The notes: generated from the sequence alone by a model not told the origin. 35,387 bases of DNA from Perkinsus olseni (GCA_013115125.1 JABANN010000362.1:1-35387); one strand, 5' to 3'; counted from the first letter of the stretch, positions 21,301-30,976 are shown. Program-made: numbers and translations.

Positions 21301-22780
21301 GAGTGGTATGAGAAGTCTCAGGTAGGTTAGTAGGTGATCGAGTAGATGGTGATATTGTGTGGTGATAAGATGATGAGGAGGGATACACGGACAATACCTG
21401 ATATTGATGATGAGAGCACCGAAGATGATGATACGTATGATGAAACACCCACTCTAACAAAAGGGTTGAACTCCTTTAAGGTCTCTATTGCCCTGTCGAC
21501 CGCTTTATCCTGACCCGGCATCTTCAATACATCGATGTAGCATAGGTAATGATAATATCCCCCTGCCATATTCCCATGCTGTTGTGGATTGGAGTATGCT
21601 TCACCATCATCACTAGTATTATCAACTAACGATGTTTCCAGACTACCGAGAAGAAGAGGACATCAATAGTATGATGATTATGATGATGATGATGACATGC
21701 GTGTGGTACTACTTTGTCGTTTCGTCCAACATATCAGGCGGCACTGGTCTTGATTCCAATTTACATAACTGCAAGCCTCTGTGACTAAAAGCTGATAACG
21801 ATCTGTGTAGGCTACCGGGCCTGCACAACAACAACATGACTATGATGATGATTGGTATCATCCCCTTACGTATCATGGACTCTGAAGACCAAACTAACTT
21901 TAGTAGGTATAGGAGTGTTGTGCAGGGCTACGTATGGGGATGGGGCGCGGCCCAGTAATAAGAATCTTACAACAACAAAAAGAAGAAGAGTAGCAGTGAT
22001 GGCGGTATGATGATTACCTTGTATGATTAAAGCTAACATCCTGTATATCAGTATCAGCAACATGTAAGTTATAGATATCAGCCGCTAATCTGCTACTTAT
22101 AGCAGCACCAGCACCAGCAGCAGCAGCCTGTCTTGGTGTTGTTGTTGTTGTTGTTGTTGATAGCATTTTAGCTGCCCCTGCTGTATCAGAGTGTAACATT
22201 GGTTTAATATTATGTTTACGTAAATAGTGCGCACATTGTGCTAATGCTTGTGGATGGGAATATGCTACTTCAATGTCGTCTGGACTGAGCACCTTATCTT
22301 TAGTTAATAGACAATGTTTAACAGGGTAATCTAACTCCCCACGTATATACACACTACCACTGTAGCGTAGCAGTAAGTCTGAATAACAACACCATGCCTT
22401 CTTGTTATTGGTGATGATGATTATGATTATTACCATAATTAGCATGTATAGTTCCACCAAGAGTGTTCTCAATAGGTATCATGCCTAGATCCGCATGACC
22501 TGTCTTTGATGATGCTACAGCTTCGAATACATCCTCAAATGCTTCATAACCAACAGCCTGTATTCTATCTCTATCCACTTTAGGATAATGTATATTACTA
22601 CTATTACATAAATACTCGTATCTACTTAAGAGTGTAGCCCTCCTCCTCAGCCTCCTCCTGATGTTGATGTTGTTATTATTACATAGCAGCCTCGCTGTAT
22701 GCTCCCCTCTGTCCTTGGAATGCTACACGTAGTAGTGATGATGAGTTAGTGTCGGTGATAGGCTCATCATGAGTAGACAT
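18308..22780 (-). CDS. Trifunctional Phe/Tyr synthesis fusion: prephenate/arogenate dehydratase-ACT + TyrA-type dehydrogenase + class I aminotransferase
   Basis: One frame, followed by hand through GT-AG introns, covers the post-chorismate steps to Phe and Tyr. The start ATG 22780 gives MSTHDEPITD, then the dehydratase: RVAFQGQRGAYSEAAM, GMIPIENTLGGTI, SHPQALAQC, HSDTAGAAK, IQDVSFNHTRFLLLG (the TRF motif made by a splice). ACT domain (about 21870-21440): TPGSLHRSLSAFSHRGL, CKLESRP, and a spliced VRVLSVYP end. A Pro/Ser linker leads by splice to the TyrA Rossmann motif FIGYGKFAQFL (about 21250-21170), LLVDVCSVKEYP, the plant-like THPMFGPDSGK and AEHDKISAATQFITHLTGR. A phase-0 intron (GTAATG...TTCAG, about 20100-20150) links LQER to TTPGDTTSLSDL and the aminotransferase: GVGEPDFSPPT, NSPCNPTG, GGFSKAFAMTGLRLGY (PLP Lys near 18985), GAFYAMPDLGYY, and a last exon ATSVEDINDACDRLRDFL, stop 18308. 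No chorismate mutase domain and no targeting extension were seen. Prephenate versus arogenate specificity is unresolved. Confidence 0.9.
19172..19182. repeat. G11 homopolymer in an aminotransferase intron
   Basis: Eleven consecutive G residues (a C run on the coding strand) inside an intron of the fusion gene. It is the only long G/C homopolymer I noticed in a window otherwise dominated by trinucleotide repeats. Confidence 0.9.
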
Positions 22781-22889
22781 GATGATAAGGATAATAATGA
22801 AAACTGTAAGAGCATTCGTTAACAGCAAGAGCACCATCATAACCATCACCATCAGTCCATGTTTCTAACACTGATACATGAGTATGCAT
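22767..22889 (-). other. 40-codon upstream ORF overlapping the fusion-gene start
   Basis: ATG 22889 opens a 40-residue frame (MHTHVSVLETWTDGDGYDGA, continuing) that stops at 22767, 14 bases past the ATG of the fusion gene and out of frame with it. Its composition is protein-like. It may be an upstream ORF controlling translation, or a 5' exon whose splice I could not place. Confidence 0.4.
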
Positions 22890-22945
22890 AATGGTGGTAA
22901 GGTATTAACATCATTATCATGGTGGTGGTGGTGATGACGGTGGTA

Positions 22946-24205
22946 TCATCCCTCATCTCCATTAGGTTTTGCTAACCTCATAGCGGTCTAGAGTATAACG
23001 AGTACTCATGTTCTTCTTGTTAAGTGGGTACTACATTATATAATCCATTATCATGTGCTGCATCAACTGATGCTGCCCTTACTGCTGCCTTCCAGTCTAT
23101 GTGACACCATACACCACTACTACCCTTCTTGTCATCAACATCATCATCATCATCATCATCATGCTAACATGATAATAATAATAATAATACTCATCGCAGT
23201 ACATTGTTATAACTATTCCTACTGCTGCTGCTGCTGCTGTTCTTTGCCAATGTAATGAGCCTGCTGGTAATGGTAGACGGAAATCCACAGGAGCTGCTGC
23301 TTTGGTGGTGTCCATTGACTGTATGACGAAGGAAGAGGCATCCTCTTCTTTAGTATCATCCCCTTCCCGATTTACATCACCATCGTCGACCATATTCTCA
23401 TCAATTTCCTGAAATACCCTATCCCAAGGCGGCGTGATGATTCTGATTATCATTATTGCTATACTACATTATCATCACATTGTTCTTCATTACTGTTGGA
23501 GGCCTCAGCGGCAGCAGTGATAAGCTGCAATTCAGCCATTCTCCTATGCTCATGTGTATTCATTAATATATTCTTAACAACATGCACCACCCCTGCTGTT
23601 ATCTCATTAGGCATATACCCAATATTAATCAGGATACGTTCATACCTGCTCATCCACCACCACCATCAGCAGCAGTAACAGGAGTAGTGGTTGTTGTGGT
23701 ATTGATGTTGTTACGCATTTCTAATCTCTCTTTCCCTCTTCAACATCTCCCTCCATTTAGCGTTGGTCTTCATCAATTCATTCTTAAGTTTGATAACTTC
23801 TTCCTCATCATTATCATTACTCCTTCTCTGCCCTTGACGATGCTTATCATGATGATCATGGGTCACTACCGCATTGGTAGCTGTTATCTGCCATTCCAGC
23901 CGATCCCTGATCAACATCATCATCAAACAACAAGGATGGGTATAGTGTGGTAGCGACGATTACTACCCTCTGATAAGGTCCAACTCCTTCGTTTTATCTT
24001 CTATTACCGAGTGTAAGTCCCTAATCTTACCATTAGCATGATCCAAGTCATGTTTACATTCATCGAGTTGATGTTGTAAATTGTGTATACGCTCAGTAGC
24101 CAACGTACCACCACTGTTCTCATGTGATAATAATGACGATGATGATGATACTCTTCGACTATTAACTTTACTATCGTATGATGATGATGATAGACACCCA
24201 CCCAT
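22946..24205 (-). CDS. Coiled-coil protein with N-terminal myristoylation/palmitoylation motif, multi-exon
   Basis: The family is not recognised. The first ATG after an in-frame stop is 24205 and gives MGGCLSSSSYDSK. Gly2, Cys4 and Ser6 fit an N-myristoylation site with a neighbouring palmitoylation cysteine, so attachment to an inner membrane face is inferred. Heptad-like coiled coils follow: ERIHNLQHQLDECKHDLDHA and IRDLHSVIEDKTKELDLI (to about 23967), then EVIKLKNELMKTNAKWREML (about 23805-23745). Next come RYERILINIGYMPNEITAGV and VVHVVKNILMNTHEHRRMAE (about 23650-23530), PPWDRVFQEIDENMVDDGDV (about 23430-23370), DFRLPLPAGSLHW and DWKAAVRAASVDAAHDNGLY (about 23100-23045). A final splice gives TAMRLAKPNGDEG and a stop at 22946. 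The joins near 23240-23100 are uncertain. The gene is divergent from the DHODH-like gene, with under 200 bases between starts. Confidence 0.6.
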
Positions 24206-24386
24206 CCGAAGGGAGTTCACACATCCAACGATTATGCTCTTTCAGAAACCGTCTAGGGTAAAAACAACACAAAATCGGAATATAATCAACAGCGCACCAA
24301 CGTCCGCAGCGGTGGGTCCACATCGTATCATACTCATCCTTATGCGAAGTACTCTAAATCATTCACTGTATCATCACTATTGTTGT

Positions 24387-25764
24387 ATGATGAGCAGCTG
24401 CCATAATCGGTATTGGGGTGGATGTACCCGCCGATTATTCATACATACATCATCATCAACTACTGCTATGAATAGTGAAAAGAATGGTAGTATGATAAGT
24501 AAACAAGGACATGATGTCATCACTACATCAACAACAACAAGCACCACCACCCAACCTAGAGTAACAGCAGATTATGAAAAAGCGTTAATGGAGTGAGTAC
24601 TAGTGGTGTCTCCAATGATCTCAATATTTATTATAGATATCGCATGAATGAACAACGTAAAAGAAAGAGAGATAGTATGGTAATAATAACAACAGTGATA
24701 ATAACATGATAACCACCGCGATGATGCTGTTCTATGATAGGGTAACATCATGTTTGGTATGTGTCTTGGTGCAGCAGTACTGTATATAGCTTCATCATTG
24801 GAAGATGTTACTAGTGTTTTACAGTAATAGCAACAGCAGTCTGATACTATCATACAAGGGTTATTATGTTGGTTTAGGTACTGTATACCACCAATGCTAG
24901 CTTCATTACCAATGAATAGTGTACAAAATATAATAACAAGGTTGGCTAGGTATGATTATCTACCAGTTGATTATAACAGCGAAGATCCGTATATGATTCA
25001 GAGCATTCAGGGTATAACATTTAACAATCCGATAGCACTATCACCTGGGATTGATGTTAATTGTGATGGGCCACATTCATTGATAAAACTAGGTTTTGGC
25101 GCTGTTGAGATTGGTACTATAACCATTGAACCGCAACAACAACAAAAAGGAGCATATGAACTACAATTGTCCGGTGCTGACGAAGATGATGATAAGAGTG
25201 TAGAAGGAGTGGTATCATCCAGAATTATGATTAATCAGGAAAATGAGGGCGGATCCCATAATATACTTCGCCGATGGTTGCGGATATTATATAATTTATC
25301 TACGGATTATAAGTCATGTATGGATAATAAAGGGAATGATGATGATGATGCTGCTGTTCGGGTGAAACGCGATATGAATACTTTCACTATACATTATCCA
25401 TCTGAAGATGATGTCCGCAATAGATGGTTAATGCTGCAAAGTGTTGGAGTACACGAGATAAGCAAAAGGCTTGATAACATTGATTTTACTCCGGATCTGG
25501 TACGTATTGGTAGAGTTGGTGTATCTATGAAAGCATCAACAACAAGAGAGGTTAGGATTGGTATTGAAGCATTAGCAGATAGAGTTCATTGGATATCGTT
25601 AGATTGTCGTCATATTGAAAATGACGTAATATCACAATCAGTCTGCTGCTGCTGCTGCTGCTGCTGCTGGACTTCTTTGTCGTAGATACCAAGAATACTA
25701 CATCTTTATCAAGCTGCATTAGCCCGGAGGAAGGACTTTGATGATCGTTATCGAAAGGAGTACG

Positions 25765-25803
<39 letters not shown>

Positions 25804-26507
25804 GAATGATATATGAGTTATACTCTTATTTTTGCAGGGTACATGATTGCAATGGGGATGAGGTCCAATTGATGCAACTACATCAACCCGCGCGGCTGTT
25901 CATCCGAGTATCCGTAAACCAGAATGATGACGCTCGGGAAGAATTGGCTAGGAAAATCGCGGAAGATGATAAGAATATCGAGGGCATAGTTATCAATGGT
26001 GCGGTATATAATAAGGATAAGAACGAAACTATTAGTGGTAGAGAAACCAGACCATTTATTAACGAATGTGTTGGTAAATGGTACAAGGAACTAAAGGGGA
26101 AGGTGATAATAATCCTATTAATATTATCACACATAATGTCAGTATCGTGTTGCTAAGGTACCTATAATAGCTTCTGGTGGTGTAATGAGAGGACATGATG
26201 CATTAGACCTCATCGAACATGGTGCATCTGTTATACAGGTAGTAGTAGTACTACTAGGACTCATGATGATGTGGGCGGCAGCAGCAGGAGCCACTGTGCT
26301 GTATAGAGTATCTGTATGATGAAGTTAGGTTTATTCGGCATTTATATTCCAAGGGCCTCAGGCAGCCAGACGATTGAAAGATCAATTATCTGATTTATTA
26401 TTGAAACGAGGATATTACAACATCGAAGAGGCGATCGGTGCCAAGCTGAAGAAGAAGAATAGTAGAAGAGTCAAGGAATTCCATCGTAAACGTATACCGT
26501 TCATAAC

Positions 26508-26511
<4 letters not shown>
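24387..26511 (+). CDS. Class 2 dihydroorotate dehydrogenase-like protein, probable pseudoenzyme, multi-exon
   Basis: The fold is the mitochondrial class 2 DHODH (pyrimidine synthesis, FMN, quinone-linked). A presequence-like N-terminus (GGCTRRLFIHTSSSTTA) and exon YRMNEQRKRKRDSM lead to a membrane helix FGMCLGAAVLYIASSL (about 24750-24800). Then come ITRLARYDYLPVDY, GITFNNPIALSPGIDVN and LGFGAVEIGTITIEP. The C-terminal half is well conserved: VPIIASGGVMRGHDALDLIE, HGASVIQ, VYSAFIFQGP, LLLKRGYYNIEEAIG. Known catalytic and ligand residues are missing, however: GFDKNG reads GIDVNC, the INVSSPNT base loop reads WISLDCRHIE, VKLAPDL reads IRVSVNQ, and GFNN is not found. FMN-phosphate elements (GG and YS) remain. 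The stop is at 26509-26511, unless a splice from 26495 reads on (see findings). Introns carry CTG, ATC and GTA repeats. Starts at 24343 or 24390 are also possible. Confidence 0.8.
25647..25672. repeat. (CTG)n intronic microsatellite
   Basis: The CTG run directly follows a GT donor at about 25644. Removing the GTCTGC...CGTAG intron joins DVISQS in frame to IPRILHLYQAALARRK, so the repeat is intronic and does not encode poly-Cys or poly-Ala. Confidence 0.8.
25766..25802. repeat. (ATC)n intronic microsatellite
   Basis: An ATC run in the DHODH-like gene intron, which starts GTACGTC near 25760 and ends TTTGCAG near 25838. The flanking exons DDRYRKE and VHDCNGDEVQ join in frame. Confidence 0.85.
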
Positions 26512-26541
<30 letters not shown>

Positions 26542-26542
26542 C
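26509..26542. repeat. (TGA)n tract at the apparent DHODH-like stop codon
   Basis: About eleven TGA units begin exactly at the apparent stop codon. The tract either follows the true end or lies inside an intron whose donor is GTTCAT at about 26499. Confidence 0.9.
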
Positions 26543-26543
26543 C

Positions 26544-27010
26544 TAGTCGTGGTAACGTGTTTCTGATAACATCTTTACTAGTGTTCATTATTATTGACCC
26601 CCTACTACTGCTGTCGGCTACATAATTACACATTGTGGAGAAGTACAATCATTAGAAGATGATGAGAGTAGTAGTGTAGCGGCCAAGCTGTGTATTACAC
26701 TGGACAATAACACAATACCACCCGACAACGATGGTGGTGAAATGGTCATAACACTCAATCGACATGCGGTAGTATCTGTAATTCTGTACAACTGGGAGCG
26801 ACCACTGTGAATGGTTTCCTCAATTGAACGTACCTGTAAGGACATGATAATAAGATATATAATTATTATTATCATGATGATTACGGTCCACTTTTGGTTC
26901 GTGTAACCCACCACAATTCATATTCTCCTGTACATAAGCGTGACGTATCAATATATGTTGTAGCATATCCACTGAAGAGAGTATCACCCCACGAGTTCAA
27001 AGGCACCTAA
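26544..27010 (+). CDS. Orphan coding exons downstream of the DHODH-like gene (possible C-terminal extension)
   Basis: Three stretches look coding but have no ATG of their own. At about 26548-26617 the frame reads RGNVFLITSLLVFIIIDPLL, a membrane-like helix. At about 26640-26809 it reads SSSVAAKLCITLDNNTIPPD, continuing GGEMVITLNRHAVVSVIL and YNWERPL. At about 26855-27010 it reads YHDDYGPLLVRVTHHNSYSP, continuing HKRDVSIYVVAYPLKRVSPH, with stop 27008-27010. No family is recognised. The first stretch joins in frame to the preceding gene if an intron runs from a GT at about 26499 to CTAG at 26546, which would give that protein a C-terminal membrane anchor and a lumenal or outer domain. The alternative is a separate small gene with an unseen first exon. 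Confidence 0.4.
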
Positions 27011-27065
27011 GAAGAGATCGAGTAATAATCATGATGATCGGATGGTGGTGGTGGTGGTTCGGCGG

Positions 27066-27156
27066 TTAGTCACTATTCATTCTCACATCTGCTATAACTT
27101 CCTTAACTTCATCCACCAATATATTCCGCCTTTCCGCAATGCTCTGGATCATGATG

Positions 27157-27202
<46 letters not shown>

Positions 27203-27762
27203 CACTACTACTATCATCCGAAGATGATGATGATGATGTACTACTACTACTACTACTACTACTAGCAGCAACAGAAGCACTACTCGAGGAGGAAGCAGCA
27301 GCAGCAGTAGTTCCACCGAACTCATCAACATTTCGTGGACGTCCCTGAGCACGATGTACTTCTATATACGCCCCACAATTAGGGTCCTTCTCGTATTCTG
27401 TATTGATACATGTTGGTATTCTGGAATTTTGCATATATGCTACATGCATATCATCAGCATCAATACCACCGATAACATGATAGGGATGATCCTGATCATC
27501 ATGATGATACTGATGATGAGGTTCATTACGTATTGACTCACTTGACAGGCTGGTTGATTGGAATATAAGCAGCATTCATCATCTCGTCCACCTGTTAGTG
27601 TTGTATTATAACATGGATTTATCCGTATATCCATTTGATAATATATAGTCCATGTTCTCGGTGATGATGATATTCTACTCGAATCAATGGCGTTGGTATA
27701 ATCAACATCGTCAATTAATCTCATCTTATAGTCCTTCCTGATCATCATCATCATACAACCTT

Positions 27763-27803
<41 letters not shown>

Positions 27804-27955
27804 AAGTGTTGACTACACTACCTCAACTGGGACAGGTATCGACTGCTGCTACTAGAGGATGAGTATCCGCTATGTGTACCCCATCCATCATCATTCTTGT
27901 ATTCATGAGCATCATGATAAGGCATTGATGATAGGATGAGGATGATGATGATCAT
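27066..27955 (-). CDS. Secreted six-cysteine poly-Ser protein, three exons
   Basis: The family is not recognised. The start ATG 27955 gives MIIIILILSSMPYHDAHEYK, a short signal-peptide-like N-terminus, followed by GWGTHSGYSSSSSSSRYLSQ. An intron filled with (ATC)n splices LSQLR to KDYKMRLIDDVDYTNAIDSS. The mature part has WTIYYQMDIRINPCYNTTLT (an N-glycosylation sequon NTT), then ECCLYSNQPACQ. A second intron (about 27491-27540) joins in phase 0 to DHPYHVIGGIDADDMHVAYM, RIPTCINTEYEKDPNCGAYI and RAQGRPRNVDEFGG. Six cysteines suggest up to three disulphides. A Ser/Ala-rich region of more than 50 residues, encoded by AGT repeats, then leads to RRNILVDEVKEVIADVRMNS and the stop at 27066. Poly-Ser of this kind resembles mucin-like or linker regions of secreted proteins. 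Confidence 0.6.
27759..27802. repeat. (GAT)n intronic microsatellite
   Basis: About fourteen GAT units inside the first intron of the secreted-protein gene. Removing that intron joins SQLR to KDYKMR in frame. Confidence 0.85.
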
Positions 27956-28792
27956 AGAATTCTTATCAATCTGCCGTTGAGCTGTTCTTCGTTATCCCTG
28001 CGTTTTTATTAACATCCGACTTATTGCTCTTAAATAAACCAACAACAAGGTTGTTAAGATCAACGAGCTAGTAGTAGTGGTACTTATGAGAGATATGATG
28101 ATGGTGATACGTCATCATCATCATCACCATCATACCGATAATTGACTATACTCATGTTACCGTATGTTAACTATATATTAACATATATAATTAAGGCAAA
28201 GACTCCAATGACCACACTAGTACGAGGAGGATCTTGTGGTGGTGGTGGTGAGGAAAGTCTGCTGCTGCTGCTGCCACCAGGCGCTGCTGTCGCTGCTCGA
28301 CGTTAGTTCATAGTAGGGCGGGTGATGATAGCTGTTAAAGGATGATACTTACAGTATACCAATAGACTTTATAATATTATGTTAACTAAGATGACGATGA
28401 TACAACAGCGGTGGTGCATCCTGGTGAGATTCGAAATTACTTTTATGACGCTGGTCGGAAGCAATATAAATCGATAATGATGTTGTTGCTGCTGTTGTTG
28501 TTGTCATTCATCATACGAGCAGTAATGATAGGATGCATTAGAAAAAAAGGATGATAGAAAACTGCTGCTTGGTGTTGCGGTGTTGACGCTGTTGCATGAT
28601 TGTAGTAGTGTTATCAATAACGTTCATGGTGATATATGAAGATAGATGACGAGAGGTGACGACGTAGAGTAGTAGAAGGCAGTCTGATGAGAAAGCATCA
28701 GCCTTGTTACTCTTGTTACGAATACACCAGACGTAACACTACCTCATTAATCGTCGTCATCATCGAATGCGCCGACTAAGAGGGAGGTATTG
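27956..28792. other. Intergenic region upstream of the secreted-protein gene
   Basis: This 837-base stretch lies between the stop of the low-complexity gene and the start of the secreted-protein gene, both on the minus strand. It holds an 11-bp inverted repeat (ATGATGGTGAT / ATCACCATCAT, within about 28096-28133), an AT-rich patch with GTTAAC and TTAAC elements (about 28166-28195), GGT and CTG short runs, and no convincing exon. Confidence 0.5.
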
Positions 28793-29946
28793 TCACCTCC
28801 GGCATGACAGCCAAAACCCTGATGATGACGTAGGTAAGGATGAAAACCCATCATGATACTCGCGTTTCACCTTCTTCCTTGCTTCAGCAGCAGTACGCGT
28901 CTTCATTGGTGGTGGTATCTGATTGTCGTTATTGACTAGTAATAATGATAATAATAAGCTTCTTCCGTAGTAACATACAGTTGAGTTCTCATATCCCCAC
29001 ATAGGGTAATACTCCTCTTTATCGTCATCATCGTCATCATCATCATCATCATCATCCACAGCACCCTCCGAGGATCCATGAGGTCCCTGATAGATCTCAT
29101 CATCCCAACATCATTACAAGTGGACAAGTTATCACCACTAATGTTTTAGTACTCTGCTGCTGCTGCTGCTGCTGCTGCTCACTTCCTAAAGTATTACCGT
29201 ACCTTATAGTGACGAGACCAGCAGCATTATTATTACTGTTATTATTATTATTATCAGCAGAAACATGTGTATTAGAGTAGTGAACTACGTTACTTTTGTT
29301 ATCATCATCATGAAGATGAGTATGATGATGACAAGAATGTGAATTATTACTAAGGGAGAATCTGGTATCAGGATTCCCATTAGAATGTATAATTCTATCA
29401 GTATCAGATAAGTACCTAGGGAAGAAAAAAAGAGTATGACGATAATTAGTAGTAAAGATGCTTTTCGTTTCCCCTCTGCCATTACCTAAAAACTTTTATG
29501 GTACAACCATCGTCGCTTGCGTCGTGATCATGAGGTTGATGAACCTTATTTCCTCTTTCATCATCCTCCTCTTCTTGATTGGGTATTACCGCTCCCCATT
29601 TATCACCTCCTGTTACTATATTGCCGGTTACATCGACCATAGGTAGATAGACGCTTGATGATCCTGCTGATGATGATGGTGATGGTGATAGTATTAATGA
29701 GGGTATCTGTATCTCAGGGGGCGGTAATTGTTTACGTGGATGGAGGTAACTCCAAGAGCAGTCTAATGATGATGCCACACTCGATGGTGGCTGGCGTTCG
29801 GGTAGCATCGACGTATCATCATGATGATCACTTTGGGCAGATGCTAATACCAATACTGATGATGTTGAGGGAAAAGAAGAGATCTCCTTCTGTTCGCGGC
29901 CCTGCTTAATGTTGTTGGATTCGCCATCTTGTTTATGGAGATCATC

Positions 29947-29977
<31 letters not shown>

Positions 29978-30219
29978 CAGGTACGCAGACGATGATCGGG
30001 TAATATAACTACCGCTGATTGCATGATACCCTCACCGCCAGTAGTTATAGCACCGTCCCCCTCCCCCTCCTGATGCTGCTGCTTATCATCAGCCCCATCT
30101 TCTTGTTGCTCATGTTTATCATGACCATCGCCATGACCATCTCTTCTATCATCATCTTCGTCATCATCATCTTGGTTATCTAGGGGGGAGGCCATAGGGG
30201 AGGCCAATGCCGTGGACAT
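28793..30219 (-). CDS. Low-complexity acidic/His/Asn/Gln-rich protein, multi-exon
   Basis: The family is not recognised. ATG 30219 gives MSTALASPMASPLDNQ, then a long charged region with poly-Asp/Glu, Gln/Gly/Glu stretches and a ten-His run (about 29977-29946). QPPSSVASSLDCSWSYLHPR and PPPEIQIPSLILSPSPSSSA follow, with VYLPMVDVTGNIVTGGDKWG and a tail TIKVFR. An intron (about 29425-29485) joins in frame to YLSDTDRIIHSNGNPDTRFS, then NNSHSCHHHTHLHDDD, poly-Asn and poly-Gln runs. A less certain junction near 29110 leads to DEIYQGPHGSSEGAV, twelve Asp, and EEYYPMWGYENST. A GTATGT...AATCAG intron then joins to IPPPMKTRTAAEARKKVKRE, ending SSGFWLSCRR at stop 28793. Several homopolymers arise from reading the genome's trinucleotide repeats. 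An upstream hydrophobic exon (VLLFIALLVPIGGVAVFSS, about 30340-30275) could add a membrane segment, but I found no start for it. Confidence 0.55.
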
Positions 30220-30976
30220 GATTGTTGTTGTTGCAGCAGCAGTAGAAATAGTATCCTCCTATAAGTATATAATAATACACAGAGGAAAAAACTGCCACAC
30301 CGCCAATCGGCACCAATAAAGCAATGAAGAGCAGTACCACCCCACACCCAACTACTACTAATACAGACACTACCCCACCCCACCTATCCTGATGGGAGCG
30401 CTAGCATGATACGAATTGACAAATTCACTACTACCACAAAACTCACGGTTTATGACAAGTGTAGTAACTTTACAATGATTGTGATGGTGAGTATTATGAG
30501 ACAGAATATTCCCGGCTAGCCTGTGGGGAGATGATGATGATGATGATGATGATAATTGTCAGCATAATAACGAAAAGGGATGCACTATGATGATTACCAC
30601 CACCACCGCCTAGGTAGACATCCACAAAGGAGAGAATAATGATACTAGTCGGTGAAGATTGTGAGTATTAATATCATAATACAGCCGAGAGCTGAGATGG
30701 TGATGATGACGATGGAGGACTAACAATACAACAAGTTCCCATTACCTATGCTGATTGTAGTAGTGCTGGAGATAACCAATAGCAATGATGATGATGATTA
30801 AACTTAGGTAGTAGTACGATTATCATAACATCCATCTGAATATACTATGCGGTGGTGGTGATGGATACATCAATGCCGATATTATTATCATCTCTGTATT
30901 ATTGTTGATACCAACATTATCGGTACTACCACCATAATCATTGTAGTAGTCGAATGATGTAGTATGATGGACATCA
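30220..30976. other. Intergenic region between UBL3-like and low-complexity genes
   Basis: This 757-base stretch separates two minus-strand genes. It carries an ATG/GAT run (about 30530-30554), scattered ATC/ATG repeats, and the hydrophobic frame near 30340-30275 mentioned under the low-complexity gene. No RNA gene or other exon is evident. Confidence 0.5.

Noticed and set aside
22946-24205. Chorismate mutase domain upstream of the dehydratase
   Set aside because: The coiled-coil helices lack the chorismate mutase signature, and the protein has its own MGGCLS start and a stop before the fusion gene.
28240-28275. String resembling the RNase P core (GAGGAAAGTC)
   Set aside because: Only ten bases match; the surrounding GGT and CTG runs give no RNase P helices.
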